From Bin87 sp965261925 (lineage in GTDB: Bacteria; Chloroflexota; Dehalococcoidia; Lucifugimonadales; UBA3495), in the NCBI GenBank assembly GCA_965261925.1, contig OZ253486.1:1798001-1862000 (forward strand): a stretch of 64,000 bases of DNA, read 5' to 3'. Under the pieces are notes generated by a model. That model saw only the letters and a program-made list of their open reading frames with translations. It was not told the origin of the DNA and made no database searches. Below are positions 43,632 to 52,793 of this stretch, in pieces. The position numbers and the translations under genes were made by a program. Position 1 is the stretch's first letter, and each line of letters opens with the position of its first letter.

Positions 43632-44230
43632 CCACCGGTTGCGGACAGCGCCAGCAGCCCGCTGGGCCTGGAGAAGGCGACGTAATAAACGCGCGCCCGG
43701 TCAAAGGCCGCTATTCTATCGGCTGGCTCAAACGGGTCGCGCCGATGGTAGCGGGCCAGGTGAGCCCCTACCGGATCGTCGTGCCGGCCCGGGTGGTCCA
43801 ATCCAGCCACCGCTACCACGGGCCACTCGCGTCCTTTGGCCTGGTGAATGGTGGTGACCAGCGCCTGGTCAAAGGAACCGGCGGCGCCTACGTCAGCGCC
43901 CGAGCCGGCGGCCACGTGGCGCACCGGAACGCCCGCGTCCTCTAGGGCGTCCAGATACGGACCGGCCACCGGGTCCTTCACGCTGTGGAGCAGCAGCGCC
44001 ACCTGGCCGTAATCGGCGATGGCGCCGGAACTTTTGAGAAACCGGAACAGCTCCGCCAGCTGTCGCCCCTCGTCGTAGGGTGAACTGCCCGATATCGCGA
44101 TCACCGACGGATAGACGGCGTGGCTGTCCGGCGCGTGGGCCACGACCGTCTTGTCGTAGCGGAAGGAAGAATCGGGCCGGTCGGGGTGCGACCAGTCGGC
44201 GGCGGCGGGCATCCAGCGGTCATTGCACCG
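43632..44230 (-). pseudogene. UvrD/PcrA-type helicase fragment
   Basis: The ~200 residues contain 'FDQALVTTIHQAKGREWPVVAVAGLDH' (motif V) and 'AFDRARVYYVAFSRP' (motif VI, with Arg). The ATP-binding N-terminus and the C-terminal domain are missing. The IS21 right end joins at 43631 and an IS1380-type end begins at 44231, so both borders are transposon ends. Confidence 0.75.
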
Positions 44231-44257
44231 CCACACTCATCTGTTCGGTGGATTGGG
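44231..44257. repeat. Solo end of an IS1380-family element
   Basis: CACTCATCTGTTCGGTGGATTGGG (within 44231-44257) matches the transposase-side end of the IS1380 element at 10209 over ~25 bp, including the subterminal part. It faces the UvrD-like fragment. The remainder is absent. Confidence 0.65.
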
Positions 44258-44337
44258 CCTAAAAATCGGAGCGCACAATGCCCACCTCGGGCAGCTTTGC
44301 CTGGAACGGATCATATGCCCTGGTTCACCCAGAGGCC

Positions 44338-44964
44338 CTAATCCAGAGACGAAATGTACTTCACCATCGCCCGTATCTCTGCGTCATTGAAAAACACCTT
44401 GGGCATGGCGCCGATGGAGTAACCCTCGACTATCTTCTCGTTAGGCAGCTTGATGGACTCTCGCAGGTATTCTTCGTTAGCCGTTACTGTCGATCCTCCC
44501 ACGAGCTGACGGGTAGAGCCGAACAGCCCCTTGAACGTAAGGGCAGAATGCGTTTGTCCGCTGACGGAGTGGCATCCCAGGCAGTTGTTCCGCTCCACCA
44601 ATCTCTCGCCGCGCGCAGTCAGCTGAGCGACGTCAAGCGTTGGAGCAGGGGAAGGGTCGGGTTGGCTCTCGGTGGGTTCCGGTTCGGGAGTCGAGGTGGC
44701 TGGGACAGCGGTCGGCGCACGGGTTGGCGTTGGGCTAGGAGACGAAGTGGGGGTGGCGACAACTGGACTAGGGGTCTGCATGGCCGTGGCACGAGGGATC
44801 TTCAGGGCACGGGTCGCGAAAGAAGGCGACTCGGCAGGGCTTTCCGTTGCCGATGGCCCTACCGCAATAGGCGCCTGAGGCTGCGGCTCAACCACGGAAC
44901 CGCCCCCACACGCCGTCAACAAAGCCAAAGTCACCAGGGATGCCACGCTGACGGTGAGGCGCAT
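44338..44964 (-). CDS. Lipoprotein c-type cytochrome
   Basis: The protein has 208 residues from ATG 44964. Signal peptide and lipobox are 'LALLTACGGG'. A Pro/Thr/Ser-rich linker (~residues 25-115) is followed by a single heme motif 'NNCLGCHS' (CxxCH). Later 'GAMPKVFFNDAEIRAMVKYISSL' provides the axial Met and closing helix. The fold resembles the cytochrome domain of CoxB-type oxidase subunits ('ANEEYLRESIKLPNEKIVEGY'). It is likely anchored to the outer face of the cytoplasmic membrane as an electron carrier. It lies downstream of the ABC operon on the same strand. Confidence 0.9.
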   Translation of the reverse strand: MRLTVSVASLVTLALLTACGGGSVVEPQPQAPIAVGPSATESPAESPSFATRALKIPRATAMQTPSPVVATPTSSPSPTPTRAPTAVPATSTPEPEPTESQPDPSPAPTLDVAQLTARGERLVERNNCLGCHSVSGQTHSALTFKGLFGSTRQLVGGSTVTANEEYLRESIKLPNEKIVEGYSIGAMPKVFFNDAEIRAMVKYISSLD

Positions 44965-45102
44965 AGTTGGTCTCCTCTCACGCGTCCTGAGTCCTTCTTC
45001 GACCAAAACAGTGACGCTGCGGCAATTGTGTTGACGGGCAGGGGAATATACGCTGGGCTTCAACGGCACGTTTGGGCGGTCAACGAAGGGCATCAGACCC
45101 CA

Positions 45103-45906
45103 TCAGACCAAAGCGTCTACGCGAGGTCCTCGCTTGCGCACTGATCCTAGCGGAGTGACCTGGAGGATGCCGTCAGGGCTGGTCAGGACGGTTGCGTTTA
45201 CCCCGTATACATCCCGGAGCATCTCGGGCGTCAGTACCTGGTGACCCTCCCCCGACGCATAGACAGTGCCTTTGTCCATTACCACGAAATAGGCAGCATA
45301 CCTGGCCGCCAGGTTCAGGTCATGCAGAGAGATAAGCGTGATTATTTCCCGACCAGCAGTGACTTCACGGATCAAGTCCAGCACCTCCAGTTGCCGCTGG
45401 AGGTCGAGGCTGCTGGTAGGCTCATCCATGAGCAGGACATCAGGCTCGCGCACCAGTGCCTGGGCTATGGATACCATCTGTTTCTGCCCGCCGCTCAACT
45501 CGTTGAGGAAACGGGTCGATAGATCTTCGATATCCAGGTTTTCCAAGATCTGGGCGCACGCTCGAAGATCCTCATCACTGACCCGCCAGGACAGGGTATG
45601 CTTCCTGGCCAGCAACACCGCTTCAAAGACAGTGAGCACCGCATTGACCGGGCTTTCCTGCGGCAGGTAGCTAACCTTCTTGGTGATCTCCTCCCGGCTG
45701 TGCTGTCGGAGGTCCTTTCCGCCCAACCGAATCGAACCTTCCGGTTTAAGCAAGCCGGCGATGCACTTGAAGAGGGTCGTCTTGCCGGCGGCGTTCGGGC
45801 CTATGGTAGCGGTAATCTTCCCGGGGTCGAGCTCGCCAATGGTGATTCCATCCAGCACTGTGACGGCCCCGTAGCTGAAGCGAACTTCATCGACTGACAA
45901 AATCAT
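45103..45906 (-). CDS. Siderophore/iron-type ABC transporter ATPase
   Basis: The protein has 267 residues from ATG 45906, which overlaps the permease stop by 1 nt. Walker A is 'IGPNAAGKTTLFKC' (with Ala replacing one Gly of the usual GPNGAGK), Q-loop 'SYLPQES', signature 'NELSGGQKQMVSIAQAL', Walker B 'DVLLMDEPTSSLD' and H-loop 'ISLHDLN'. This is a FecE/FhuC-type subunit that powers substrate import. The C-terminus is slightly extended. Confidence 0.93.
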   Translation of the reverse strand: MILSVDEVRFSYGAVTVLDGITIGELDPGKITATIGPNAAGKTTLFKCIAGLLKPEGSIRLGGKDLRQHSREEITKKVSYLPQESPVNAVLTVFEAVLLARKHTLSWRVSDEDLRACAQILENLDIEDLSTRFLNELSGGQKQMVSIAQALVREPDVLLMDEPTSSLDLQRQLEVLDLIREVTAGREIITLISLHDLNLAARYAAYFVVMDKGTVYASGEGHQVLTPEMLRDVYGVNATVLTSPDGILQVTPLGSVRKRGPRVDALV

Positions 45907-46991
45907 TACCAGAGCTGCCTCCGTTTGGCGAGAATCAGACTGAGGAAGAACGGCACTCCAACCAGCGAAGTAATGATTCCAATGGGGAAAATGGCCCCCG
46001 GAGTAATCATCTTGCTGAGGATCGAGGCTGCGGAGAGCAGGATCGCGCCGCACATGGCCGACATGGGAAGAAAGAAGCGCTGGTCTTCGCCCACCAGCAT
46101 CCTGGCGACGTGAGGGCCTACCAGTCCGATAAATCCGATGGTGCCCACGAAAGCCACGGCAGCAGCGGCCAAGATCGATACAGATATGAGCACTTGCAAC
46201 CGGAGCTTGCGCACGTTGATACCCAGGCTGTGGGCTTTGTCATCGCCCAACCTGAGAGCGGTGAGAGTCCATACGTGCTTGACGAACAGGGGCGTGGTGA
46301 CCAGCAGTACCACGGTGGCAATTCCGATCTTGGGCCACGTGGCCTTTACCAGGCTGCCCAAGGTCCAGAAAACCACCTGCTGTAGGGCCTGTTCGGAGGC
46401 TATGTACTGCATCAGAGCCAGCAGGGAGCTGAACAGGAACACGAGGGCTATTCCCAGGAGGATCATCGTCTCGGTCGTAACTCCTCTCAACCCGCTCAAC
46501 ACGAAGATGGTCATCGAGGCGATCATCGCGAACACGAAGGCGTTGGCGGAGACCAGGAAAATCCCGGCGAACGGGATGATGCTGAGTCCCAAAACCAGCG
46601 CCAGAGCCGCCCCGAAACCCGCCGCCGCGGATATTCCCAGCGTGAATGGGCTGGCCAGTGGGTTGTTGAGTATGGTCTGCATCTCTGCCCCCGCGATGGA
46701 CAGAGCCGCTCCAACCAACACTGCCATCAGGGCGATGGGCATCCTAATGTCCCATACGATTACCCTGGTGGTCAGTTCGGCAGAACCGGGCATGAAAATC
46801 GTAGAGACGACTTCCCAAAGACCCAGGCGAGCGGGTCCCAGGGATATATCCAAAACCAGCGTGCAACCGAGCGTGACCGCGAGACACGCCATGATCAGAT
46901 ACTTGCGCCCGGTTATCTGGCGATAAATCTGCCTACCCTTAGTCGCGGTTATCTCGCCGGCTGGTTGCACGGCCCCTTGGTCTGCGTTCAT
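45906..46991 (-). CDS. FecCD-family ABC permease
   Basis: The protein has 361 residues and about nine to ten transmembrane helices. 'GAALSIAGAEMQTILNNPLASPFTLGISAAAGFGAA' is the FecCD signature and 'VGFIGLVGPHVARMLVGEDQRFFLP' the cytoplasmic coupling region. It forms the import channel for Fe-siderophore, heme or cobalamin. It lies downstream of the binding protein with a 225-bp gap holding a hairpin. Confidence 0.94.
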   Translation of the reverse strand: MNADQGAVQPAGEITATKGRQIYRQITGRKYLIMACLAVTLGCTLVLDISLGPARLGLWEVVSTIFMPGSAELTTRVIVWDIRMPIALMAVLVGAALSIAGAEMQTILNNPLASPFTLGISAAAGFGAALALVLGLSIIPFAGIFLVSANAFVFAMIASMTIFVLSGLRGVTTETMILLGIALVFLFSSLLALMQYIASEQALQQVVFWTLGSLVKATWPKIGIATVVLLVTTPLFVKHVWTLTALRLGDDKAHSLGINVRKLRLQVLISVSILAAAAVAFVGTIGFIGLVGPHVARMLVGEDQRFFLPMSAMCGAILLSAASILSKMITPGAIFPIGIITSLVGVPFFLSLILAKRRQLW

Positions 46992-47043
46992 ATCGCACCT
47001 TTTTCGCTAAACACGCTTGGCGGATTGTTAGCAACTAACCCGG

Positions 47044-47092
47044 AAAGGGATGCCCCGATATTCTGTAGCTACGACGAAGGGGCATCCCCTTT
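47044..47092. terminator. Hairpin between binding protein and permease genes
   Basis: A 13-14 bp stem (AAAGGGATGCCCC with GGGGCATCCCCTTT, one bulge) has a 22-nt loop and lies 124 bp after the binding-protein stop in the transcription direction. No T-run follows. It more likely stabilises or partially terminates the transcript so that the binding protein outnumbers the permease. Confidence 0.6.
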
Positions 47093-47216
47093 GCTCCAGT
47101 GCGTCAGTCCGGATTGCAGCTAATCCCTCGGGTTCCGCGAGGCACCCTCGCTGCCGAGTGATGCAGCAGCAATTGGGTGCCTCAACACCCTGGTGGAAAA
47201 CGTGGGAGAATCCGCT

Positions 47217-48647
47217 TTACTCAGCAGCAGACGCAAAAAAGGTGCCGCTGTAGCTGATGGGTAAGAACCGGTCATGAAACTCCGCGAAGTTGGCTACGGG
47301 GTCCATGTCCGCAAACTCCTCTGGATAAAACCATTTGGCGAATTGCTGGAGCACCGCGAAGTTGTACGGCGAGTTGTAGAACTGGTGCCATACCACGTGG
47401 TGTCTGCCCTCCTTCAACGCTCGGAGTTCCGTCCATCCCGGACGCTTCTCCCCTAGCGCCTTCAGCCTCATCCGCGCGTCCTCGGGATCGGTGAAATAGC
47501 CCATGCTGACGAAGTCGCCTTCCGGGTTGTAGGTAAACCAATTCGACCCGGTGGCAATAATGACGTCGGGATCTGACACAAATACCTGCTCGGCGTTCAG
47601 AGACCCGGACCAACCCGGAAGCAGACCGGATCCGATGTTGATACCCCCGGCACGCTCAACCATCAACCCCAGGTTGCCCCTGCCGTAGGTCCGACAGCAT
47701 TCTGCTGCGCTCTGAATTCCTGCAGCTGTATCCACCAAGACCACGGGCTTTTCTTTCTCAATCCCATCTACGACGGAATATACCTTGTTGACCTGCTGAA
47801 GATAGAAGTCGACAATTTCCTGCGCCCGCTCTTCCTGGTCAAACAGGCGTCCCAACAGTATGGTGCTGGGGACGGTGTTTTCCAGTGGAAACTGGCGATA
47901 ATCGATTACGACGACCGGGATCCCCACCGCGGCCAGTTGATCGATCATGCCGGCTTCCTTAGCCCGTTCCAAGCCGCCCAGGTTCAACGTCACCACGTCG
48001 GTGTCTAGGGCAATGGCTTTTTCCACGCTGAAATCACCGTTGTAGGGGCTTCCAAATTCGGGAATGTCCCCTACTTCCGGGTAGATTTCCATGTACTTGT
48101 TGTACGTGTCGGCGTCGAACTGCCGGAGGTCACTGCGCCAGCCTACGATTTTGTTGAAGGGATTGCCGGGCTGCAGGGAGGCGGCAATATATATCTGCCT
48201 AGCCTCACCCAAAATGATGCGTTCAACCGGCATGTCGATGGTCACCGTCCGCCCAGCGATGTCCGTAAGAATGATCGAGGTGGGCTTCGCCTCGGTTTGC
48301 ATTGCAGCAGAACGCTCCGCTTCTTGGGCTGCCAGCGCTTCTGACACAGCTCTCTCTACGGAGGACTGCATTTCTTCAGCGGTAACGCCGGGGGTTGAGC
48401 TTGCCGCCACCGCCTCTTCAACCATGCTTCTGATTTCTTCTGGGTCAGTACTCTCAGCAGCAGCCGATTCCACCGCTTCCTGAACGAGTGTACGCAAGGC
48501 TTCCGTATCGATGCCGGGCGCCGCCTCTGCAACTGGCGGTTGTTGAGTTGGCGCCGCCGGACTGCATCCGATGGCTACGAACACGAACAGCCCAAGGGTG
48601 ACCAATACGGGCATCATGAAGGATCCTATGTGCTTTGCGCAAGTCAT
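47217..48647 (-). CDS. Periplasmic/lipoprotein substrate-binding protein of iron-type ABC transporter
   Basis: The protein has 476 residues. The N-terminus is hydrophobic with a lipobox-like 'FVAIGCSP'. An unusual helical spacer of repeated 'EEAV/EEMxxxVERAV' (~residues 45-115) precedes the TroA/FepB-type binding fold, which starts 'IILTDIAGRTVTIDMPVERIILG' and includes 'IYPEVGDIPEFGSPYNGDFSVEKAIALDTDVVTLN' and 'GRGNLGLMVERAGGINIG'. It is the ligand receptor of the FecCD/FecE pair. The spacer is of the type that lifts the domain off the membrane. The substrate is undetermined. Confidence 0.9.
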   Translation of the reverse strand: MTCAKHIGSFMMPVLVTLGLFVFVAIGCSPAAPTQQPPVAEAAPGIDTEALRTLVQEAVESAAAESTDPEEIRSMVEEAVAASSTPGVTAEEMQSSVERAVSEALAAQEAERSAAMQTEAKPTSIILTDIAGRTVTIDMPVERIILGEARQIYIAASLQPGNPFNKIVGWRSDLRQFDADTYNKYMEIYPEVGDIPEFGSPYNGDFSVEKAIALDTDVVTLNLGGLERAKEAGMIDQLAAVGIPVVVIDYRQFPLENTVPSTILLGRLFDQEERAQEIVDFYLQQVNKVYSVVDGIEKEKPVVLVDTAAGIQSAAECCRTYGRGNLGLMVERAGGINIGSGLLPGWSGSLNAEQVFVSDPDVIIATGSNWFTYNPEGDFVSMGYFTDPEDARMRLKALGEKRPGWTELRALKEGRHHVVWHQFYNSPYNFAVLQQFAKWFYPEEFADMDPVANFAEFHDRFLPISYSGTFFASAAE

Positions 48648-48742
48648 AACCTGCCTCCATTGGACAGTGCCGGGCAGGATGCTCTAAACTTAAAAAGCAG
48701 TCTACACGAACTGTATGATCGTGAGATGGTATCATAAAATTC

Positions 48743-48771
48743 TTTGTACCGTCATTATTAAAATTTGTCAA
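48743..48771 (-). promoter_or_regulatory. Putative promoter of the iron-type ABC operon
   Basis: Read on the minus strand, TTGACA (48771-48766) and TACAAA (48748-48743) are separated by 17 bp, about 95 bp upstream of the binding-protein start. The surrounding ~70 bp are AT-rich compared with the window. No obvious Fur box was found. Confidence 0.45.
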
Positions 48772-48779
48772 TATTCATG

Positions 48780-49423
48780 ATCGAGCAAAATGGCCCAATT
48801 GCTGGTTAGCATTTGTTAACGAAACGACATCGTGCGTGGTGACATACCTCCGACCCGACGCCAGAGGCTGCCGGTGGTAACCGTTGGCGCTGGTCAGCGT
48901 TCAGAGGGTCAATTGAGCTACCCAGGGGCGCACCCGCCCCTGGTTGTTGGGGGCCCTGTTCATCGGACAGCCGACGCGTCCTTCCACATCCATCCGCACT
49001 CCAGCCGACGAAGTCACGGCGTGGTTGGCCTAGCGCAACTCGAAGTAGCCCCTGGCATGGATTGATTACGGGCTTATAAGCCGCTTCTGGATAACCCGCG
49101 TATTCGCGTACCGTTACACCAATCCTCGGCGCCGGTTTGGCCATAAACTCAAACGGGCTTGCCAACGGAACAAACTAACCCGGATGATCCACCATCCACA
49201 GCAGGCAACCGCCACGACGCCACAAGCTGTCCCGAGCGCTATCCATCGGCTGCACGCCAACACAATATCGTGCTAATAGACCGATGATACGTCGATAGAC
49301 TGCTTGTTGGTTTACGTCGGCATTAAAATATATTGCCAGTATCTGCATTGTATGCGATTTGAACCATCTGACTGTTGCCGGCAATCGGCCGTGAACAATC
49401 TCGTTTCAGGGCACTATGTCCTG
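48780..49423. other. Gene-free stretch
   Basis: About 640 bp lie between the binding protein promoter and the ABC ATPase remnant. An open frame of 119 codons on the minus strand lacks a recognisable protein or RBS. I see no IS end, repeat or RNA gene. Confidence 0.4.
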
Positions 49424-49775
49424 ATGTTGTCGGGGTTATTCAAGTCGTTCCGTGACGTCAAGGCAGTCTCCAATCTGCATCTGAGCCGGGCGCCGGGCGA
49501 GATCGTCTGCCTGCTGCGCTCAAGCGGATGCGGCAAGACCACCACGCTCCGCCTGATAGCCGGGTTAGATCTGATAGCCGGGTTCGATGCGCGGGACGCA
49601 GGTACCATCGACATCGAAAACCGGCTGGTGGCCGGCCCGGGCGTCAACGAGGCTCCCGAGAAGCGCCGGGTGGGTATGGAGTTCCAGGAGGGAGCGTTGG
49701 TTTCACATCTCAGCGTGGCGCACAACGTTGCATTTGGGCTGGAAAAGGGAAGGCAGCGGGTCAATTTCCGCGAGC
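49424..49775 (+). pseudogene. ABC transporter ATPase, N-terminal fragment with altered Walker A
   Basis: From ATG 49424 'MLSGLFKSFRDVKAVSNLHLSRAPGEIVCLLRSSGCGKTTTLRLIAGLD' is an ABC ATPase opening, but the first Gly of the Walker A GPSGCGKT is Arg. A duplicated LIAGLD/LIAGFD follows from an 18-bp tandem duplication. It is cut at ~49776 by the left end of an IS1182, which removes the Q-loop, signature and Walker B. Confidence 0.75.
49553..49588. repeat. 18-bp tandem duplication inside the ABC ATPase
   Basis: CTGATAGCCGGGTTAGAT (49553-49570) and CTGATAGCCGGGTTCGAT (49571-49588) are adjacent and differ at one base. They encode LIAGLD LIAGFD just after Walker A, which would push the helix out of register. 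Confidence 0.9.
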
Positions 49776-51421
49776 GGGAGTGTTGGAAAAGTAGGACTCC
49801 CAGCGGGAAGCCGGGCAAATCACAATGGCGGGCAGAGCCAGTTGGGAGAGGACGGATATGCTCTAACCATTGGACCGCATCAGCAGAGATTCAACCCTTT
49901 TCCAATTCACCAGCGAACGGTTGCGGGATTTCATCGACCCCCATGACCTGCTGATCCGGATCGACGAACAACTGAACTTCGCCAAGTTGGTGGAACCTCT
50001 GGAAGAGTGCTACTGTCCCGACTTCGGCCGGCCGGCCATTCATCCTGAAGTGATGGTCAGAGCACTGCTGATCTGTTCGCTGTACAACATCGCGTCCTTC
50101 CGCAGGCTGTGCTCGGCTATTTCAGAAAATATTGCCTACCGCTGGTTTTGTTTTCTGACCATCGACGATCCGGTGTTCGACCATTCGAGCATCAGCCGCT
50201 TCACCGACCGGATTGGCCGCGAAGCCGTCGCGGCCATCTTTGACGGATTGAACGACGAGCTGTTGCGGATGGGCTGGTTGTCGCCGGAGATGTACGTGGA
50301 CTCCAGCCTGGTCAAGGCCAACGTGAGCGGCTATGGGCTGGCTCCCAGTGGGATGACCGTCGCGGAGTTCACTGTGGAGGAATTCACTGTGGATGAATTC
50401 CAGGAACAGGCCATCGAGATCAACGGTCTGTTCGTGATTGAGGAGACGACGGTTGACGGCGACGGTGTTGAGCACGAAGAGATGCGGTACTTCCAGAGCC
50501 CCGAAGGCAGGATGCCCCTGAAGCCCGTGGATACCGACGCCCGTTGGCGCACCACCAGACCTGGCAAAGCTTCCGGATTGCAGTACCAAGAGAACGTCAT
50601 CGTTGACCTGGGCGGGTTCATCGTTGCCAGAGGCGTCGCCCACGCCTCCGAACGTGAGTCGAAAGCAGTTCCTGATTTGCTGGAACGGCTCCCTTTGCGG
50701 CCGGTGTCGTTGGCTGGGGACACCGGATACAGCGAGGGTTCACTCCGAGAACTGCTGGAAGAACGGGATATTACGGCCTACATCCCGATCCACACCAAGC
50801 AGGAAAACAGCATGGTGTCCAAGGGCGACTTCGGCTATCACGGCGACCATCTGATCTGCCCTCAGGGAAAGGTTCTGCGTAGGAGCGCTTTCCAGCGACG
50901 GACTGGCACCTATCAGTACGTAGCGCGAACTCGGGACTGTCAGGCCTGTCCCATCAAGGACGCCTGCCTGCCGCGGCGGCAAAAACGGCGGTACTTCAGT
51001 TTGACGATGTATCACCCTCTCTACCTGAGGGCCAGGGAGCGGAACCGGACTGCCGCCTACCGGCGTGAACGGCGACGGCGTCAGACCATCGCGGAAGGGG
51101 CCTTCGCATCGCTGGATCGGCTGGGATGGGAGAAATCTCGGCTGCGAGGATTGTGGAAGGTGGACTGCGAGGGGTACCTGGCCGCGCTGGCCCACAATGT
51201 GCTGAAGATGGTGCGCAAGCTGGGCTACGGGTACCGAACCTCCTGGCTCAGCGTCGCCCGATGTCGCCAATGCCACGGATGAAGGGTATTCCGTGGCCGC
51301 TTCAGTACTGTATTTCCTCTCACTATTCCGGCATTTCTCCTGGCTGAGTTGGTTCGTCAAAGGTCCAACTCCCGCTCTCCGATAGCGCCGTTGCAACTGA
51401 GGCGACTTTCTCAACACTCCC
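49776..51421 (+). mobile_element. IS1182-family element
   Basis: Inverted ends GGGAGTGTTGGAAAAGT at 49776 and ...ACTTTCTCAACACTCCC ending at 51421 flank a 470-residue transposase. On the left it cuts an ABC ATPase and on the right a DHH phosphoesterase. These two genes were not one gene, so a deletion accompanied or followed insertion. Confidence 0.85.
49870..51282 (+). CDS. IS1182-family transposase
   Basis: The protein has 470 residues from TTG 49870. N-terminal 'LFQFTSERLRDFIDPHDLLIRIDEQLNFAKLVEPLEECYCPDFGRPAIHPEVMVRALLI' is the DUF772 domain. Catalytic residues lie in 'MYVDSSLVKANVSGYG' (Asp), 'VSLAGDTGYSEGSL' (Asp) and the late 'RRQTIAEGAFASLDRLGWEKSRLRG' (Glu). A CxxC..C cluster 'DCQACPIKDACLPRR' precedes it. 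The gene is complete. Confidence 0.92.
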   Translation: MDRISRDSTLFQFTSERLRDFIDPHDLLIRIDEQLNFAKLVEPLEECYCPDFGRPAIHPEVMVRALLICSLYNIASFRRLCSAISENIAYRWFCFLTIDDPVFDHSSISRFTDRIGREAVAAIFDGLNDELLRMGWLSPEMYVDSSLVKANVSGYGLAPSGMTVAEFTVEEFTVDEFQEQAIEINGLFVIEETTVDGDGVEHEEMRYFQSPEGRMPLKPVDTDARWRTTRPGKASGLQYQENVIVDLGGFIVARGVAHASERESKAVPDLLERLPLRPVSLAGDTGYSEGSLRELLEERDITAYIPIHTKQENSMVSKGDFGYHGDHLICPQGKVLRRSAFQRRTGTYQYVARTRDCQACPIKDACLPRRQKRRYFSLTMYHPLYLRARERNRTAAYRRERRRRQTIAEGAFASLDRLGWEKSRLRGLWKVDCEGYLAALAHNVLKMVRKLGYGYRTSWLSVARCRQCHG

Positions 51422-51941
51422 GACCCTGGAAAATGACATCCGGGTCGGCCGCCATTTCGAGAGCAGTCCGGTCCCACTGGTCGAAGTCGTACTCCACTGA
51501 AGCGAGGTATGCGAATACGGCTCGGCTCCGGTCCAGCTCCCAGCGCCACGGGTCGCAGTCCTGGACGTAGCGCAGGAGCGCCGGCGTGGGTTGGTTGGGA
51601 TGGAAGTGTTCCCAGGTGATGACGGCGCCGGAACGGGCCATGTCGAAATAGCAGTTGGGCAGGTCGCCGATGCTGCGCTGGGCGGATACATGATGGTCCA
51701 GCACCATCACGTTGTCGACGCCGTGGCGCTGGTGGAGCTGCAGCATCCGGTCGCGGCTGAACGACAGGTCCAGGATATATATCCTGGTTGCGGGGTCCAG
51801 ATCCGGTGGTAATGCGCAGTTGGGAAGGGGAATGTACCATGCACTGGAGCCCAGTGTTTTCCACGCTGCGTAGGCGGCCCCGAATCCGTCGGGGCAGTGG
51901 GCGTGGTAGATGACGACGATATTTTCAGCAGGCATGTTCAT
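51422..51941 (-). pseudogene. DHH phosphoesterase, truncated by IS1182
   Basis: From ATG 51941 (or 51935) 'MPAENIVVIYHAHCPDGFGAAYAAWKTLG', 'DNVMVLDHHVSAQRSIGD' and 'ITWEHFHP' match the gene at 28021-28887. The 3' half with the DHHA1 GGGH motif is missing, cut at 51421. It is related to, but not a recent copy of, the intact gene. Confidence 0.85.
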
Positions 51942-52104
51942 TTATGCTCCGTAATCGCTGGACGCAATATTATCCATCAGTTACGGCTTCGTCCGGCGCC
52001 GCTTTGGCTGCGCCGTCGTCTGATGCTGGCCCGATCTCAATGCTACCGAAACGCCGGGAGGCAGCCGCGTGGGAGAAGCAACCGTCTGGCTGGTCAACGT
52101 AATG

Positions 52105-52497
52105 CTAACTTCGCACCCGCGCTCTCGCTTCTATCTCGGAAACGATTCGGGCCAGCTCCCTCACATGAGACCTCACCTGTTCCCGGTTCTCCTTATTCAG
52201 GTGTCGCTTGTACCGGCGAAAGGTGTATCGGAACTGGCGTATGCCATTTTGAAGGCGCTCCATCCGTTGGCTGTGGCTATCGTTGGGAGTGGCGGGTCCC
52301 AGCATCAGCATGGGGAAATCCCTTGCATTCCCACTCCGCTCCGTCGCGTCCCGCAGAATCCGGTAGATGGCGGCAACGCGCTGAGCGATCTCCGTCCTCT
52401 CTTCCGGCGTGCTCTCGTGAACGCGCTCAGCCACCGCCACGACCACTTTCGCCAGCCATATTCCTATCGTCAGATACGTGTACACGCGGGATACCAT
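52105..52497 (-). CDS. Hypothetical helical protein
   Basis: The protein has 130 residues: 'MVSRVYTYLTIGIWLAKVVVAVAERVHESTPEERTEIAQRVAAIYRIL' with a hydrophobic first ~25 residues, then charged helices with many Arg/Glu. It could be a small membrane-associated protein. I recognise no family. It lies between the DHH fragment and a MITE, and ribosome-site support is weak. Confidence 0.45.
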   Translation of the reverse strand: MVSRVYTYLTIGIWLAKVVVAVAERVHESTPEERTEIAQRVAAIYRILRDATERSGNARDFPMLMLGPATPNDSHSQRMERLQNGIRQFRYTFRRYKRHLNKENREQVRSHVRELARIVSEIEARARVRS

Positions 52498-52584
52498 TTA
52501 TTCTTATCTCCAGGAAAGCCATCGGGTACATCGCATGACTGCTGATCCAGTGCCAGCCATGTCGTCGCTGAGATTATCCGGTAA

Positions 52585-52706
52585 GAGGGTGTGTGACAAA
52601 TCCGCTGGATCACTTCGTTCTGGCTGAATAACCTGCGATTCAGTCCCCTCTCCCTTGATGTGAAAGGGTTAGGGTGAAGGTGAAAATCCGATTGTCACAC
52701 ACCCTC
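52585..52706. repeat. 122-bp MITE with 15-bp perfect inverted repeats and TAA duplication
   Basis: The ends are GAGGGTGTGTGACAA (52585-52599) and its exact reverse complement (52692-52706). TAA flanks both sides (52582-52584, 52707-52709). There is no coding capacity. The 3-bp TNA-type duplication resembles IS5/IS1031-group mobilisation, but no element in this window has the same ends. Confidence 0.8.
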
Positions 52707-52793
52707 TAAGGAAACACTTACCCGAAACCGTGGTCACGATCCTCAACCCAGTTCTGCCGGACCGCGTCGGAGTTGCCCAGAAAACCCTGGCGA

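Noticed and set aside
48806..49165. Minus-strand open frame of 119 codons
   Set aside because: No ribosome site, no recognisable domain, and Gly/Arg/Pro-rich composition typical of non-coding GC-rich DNA.
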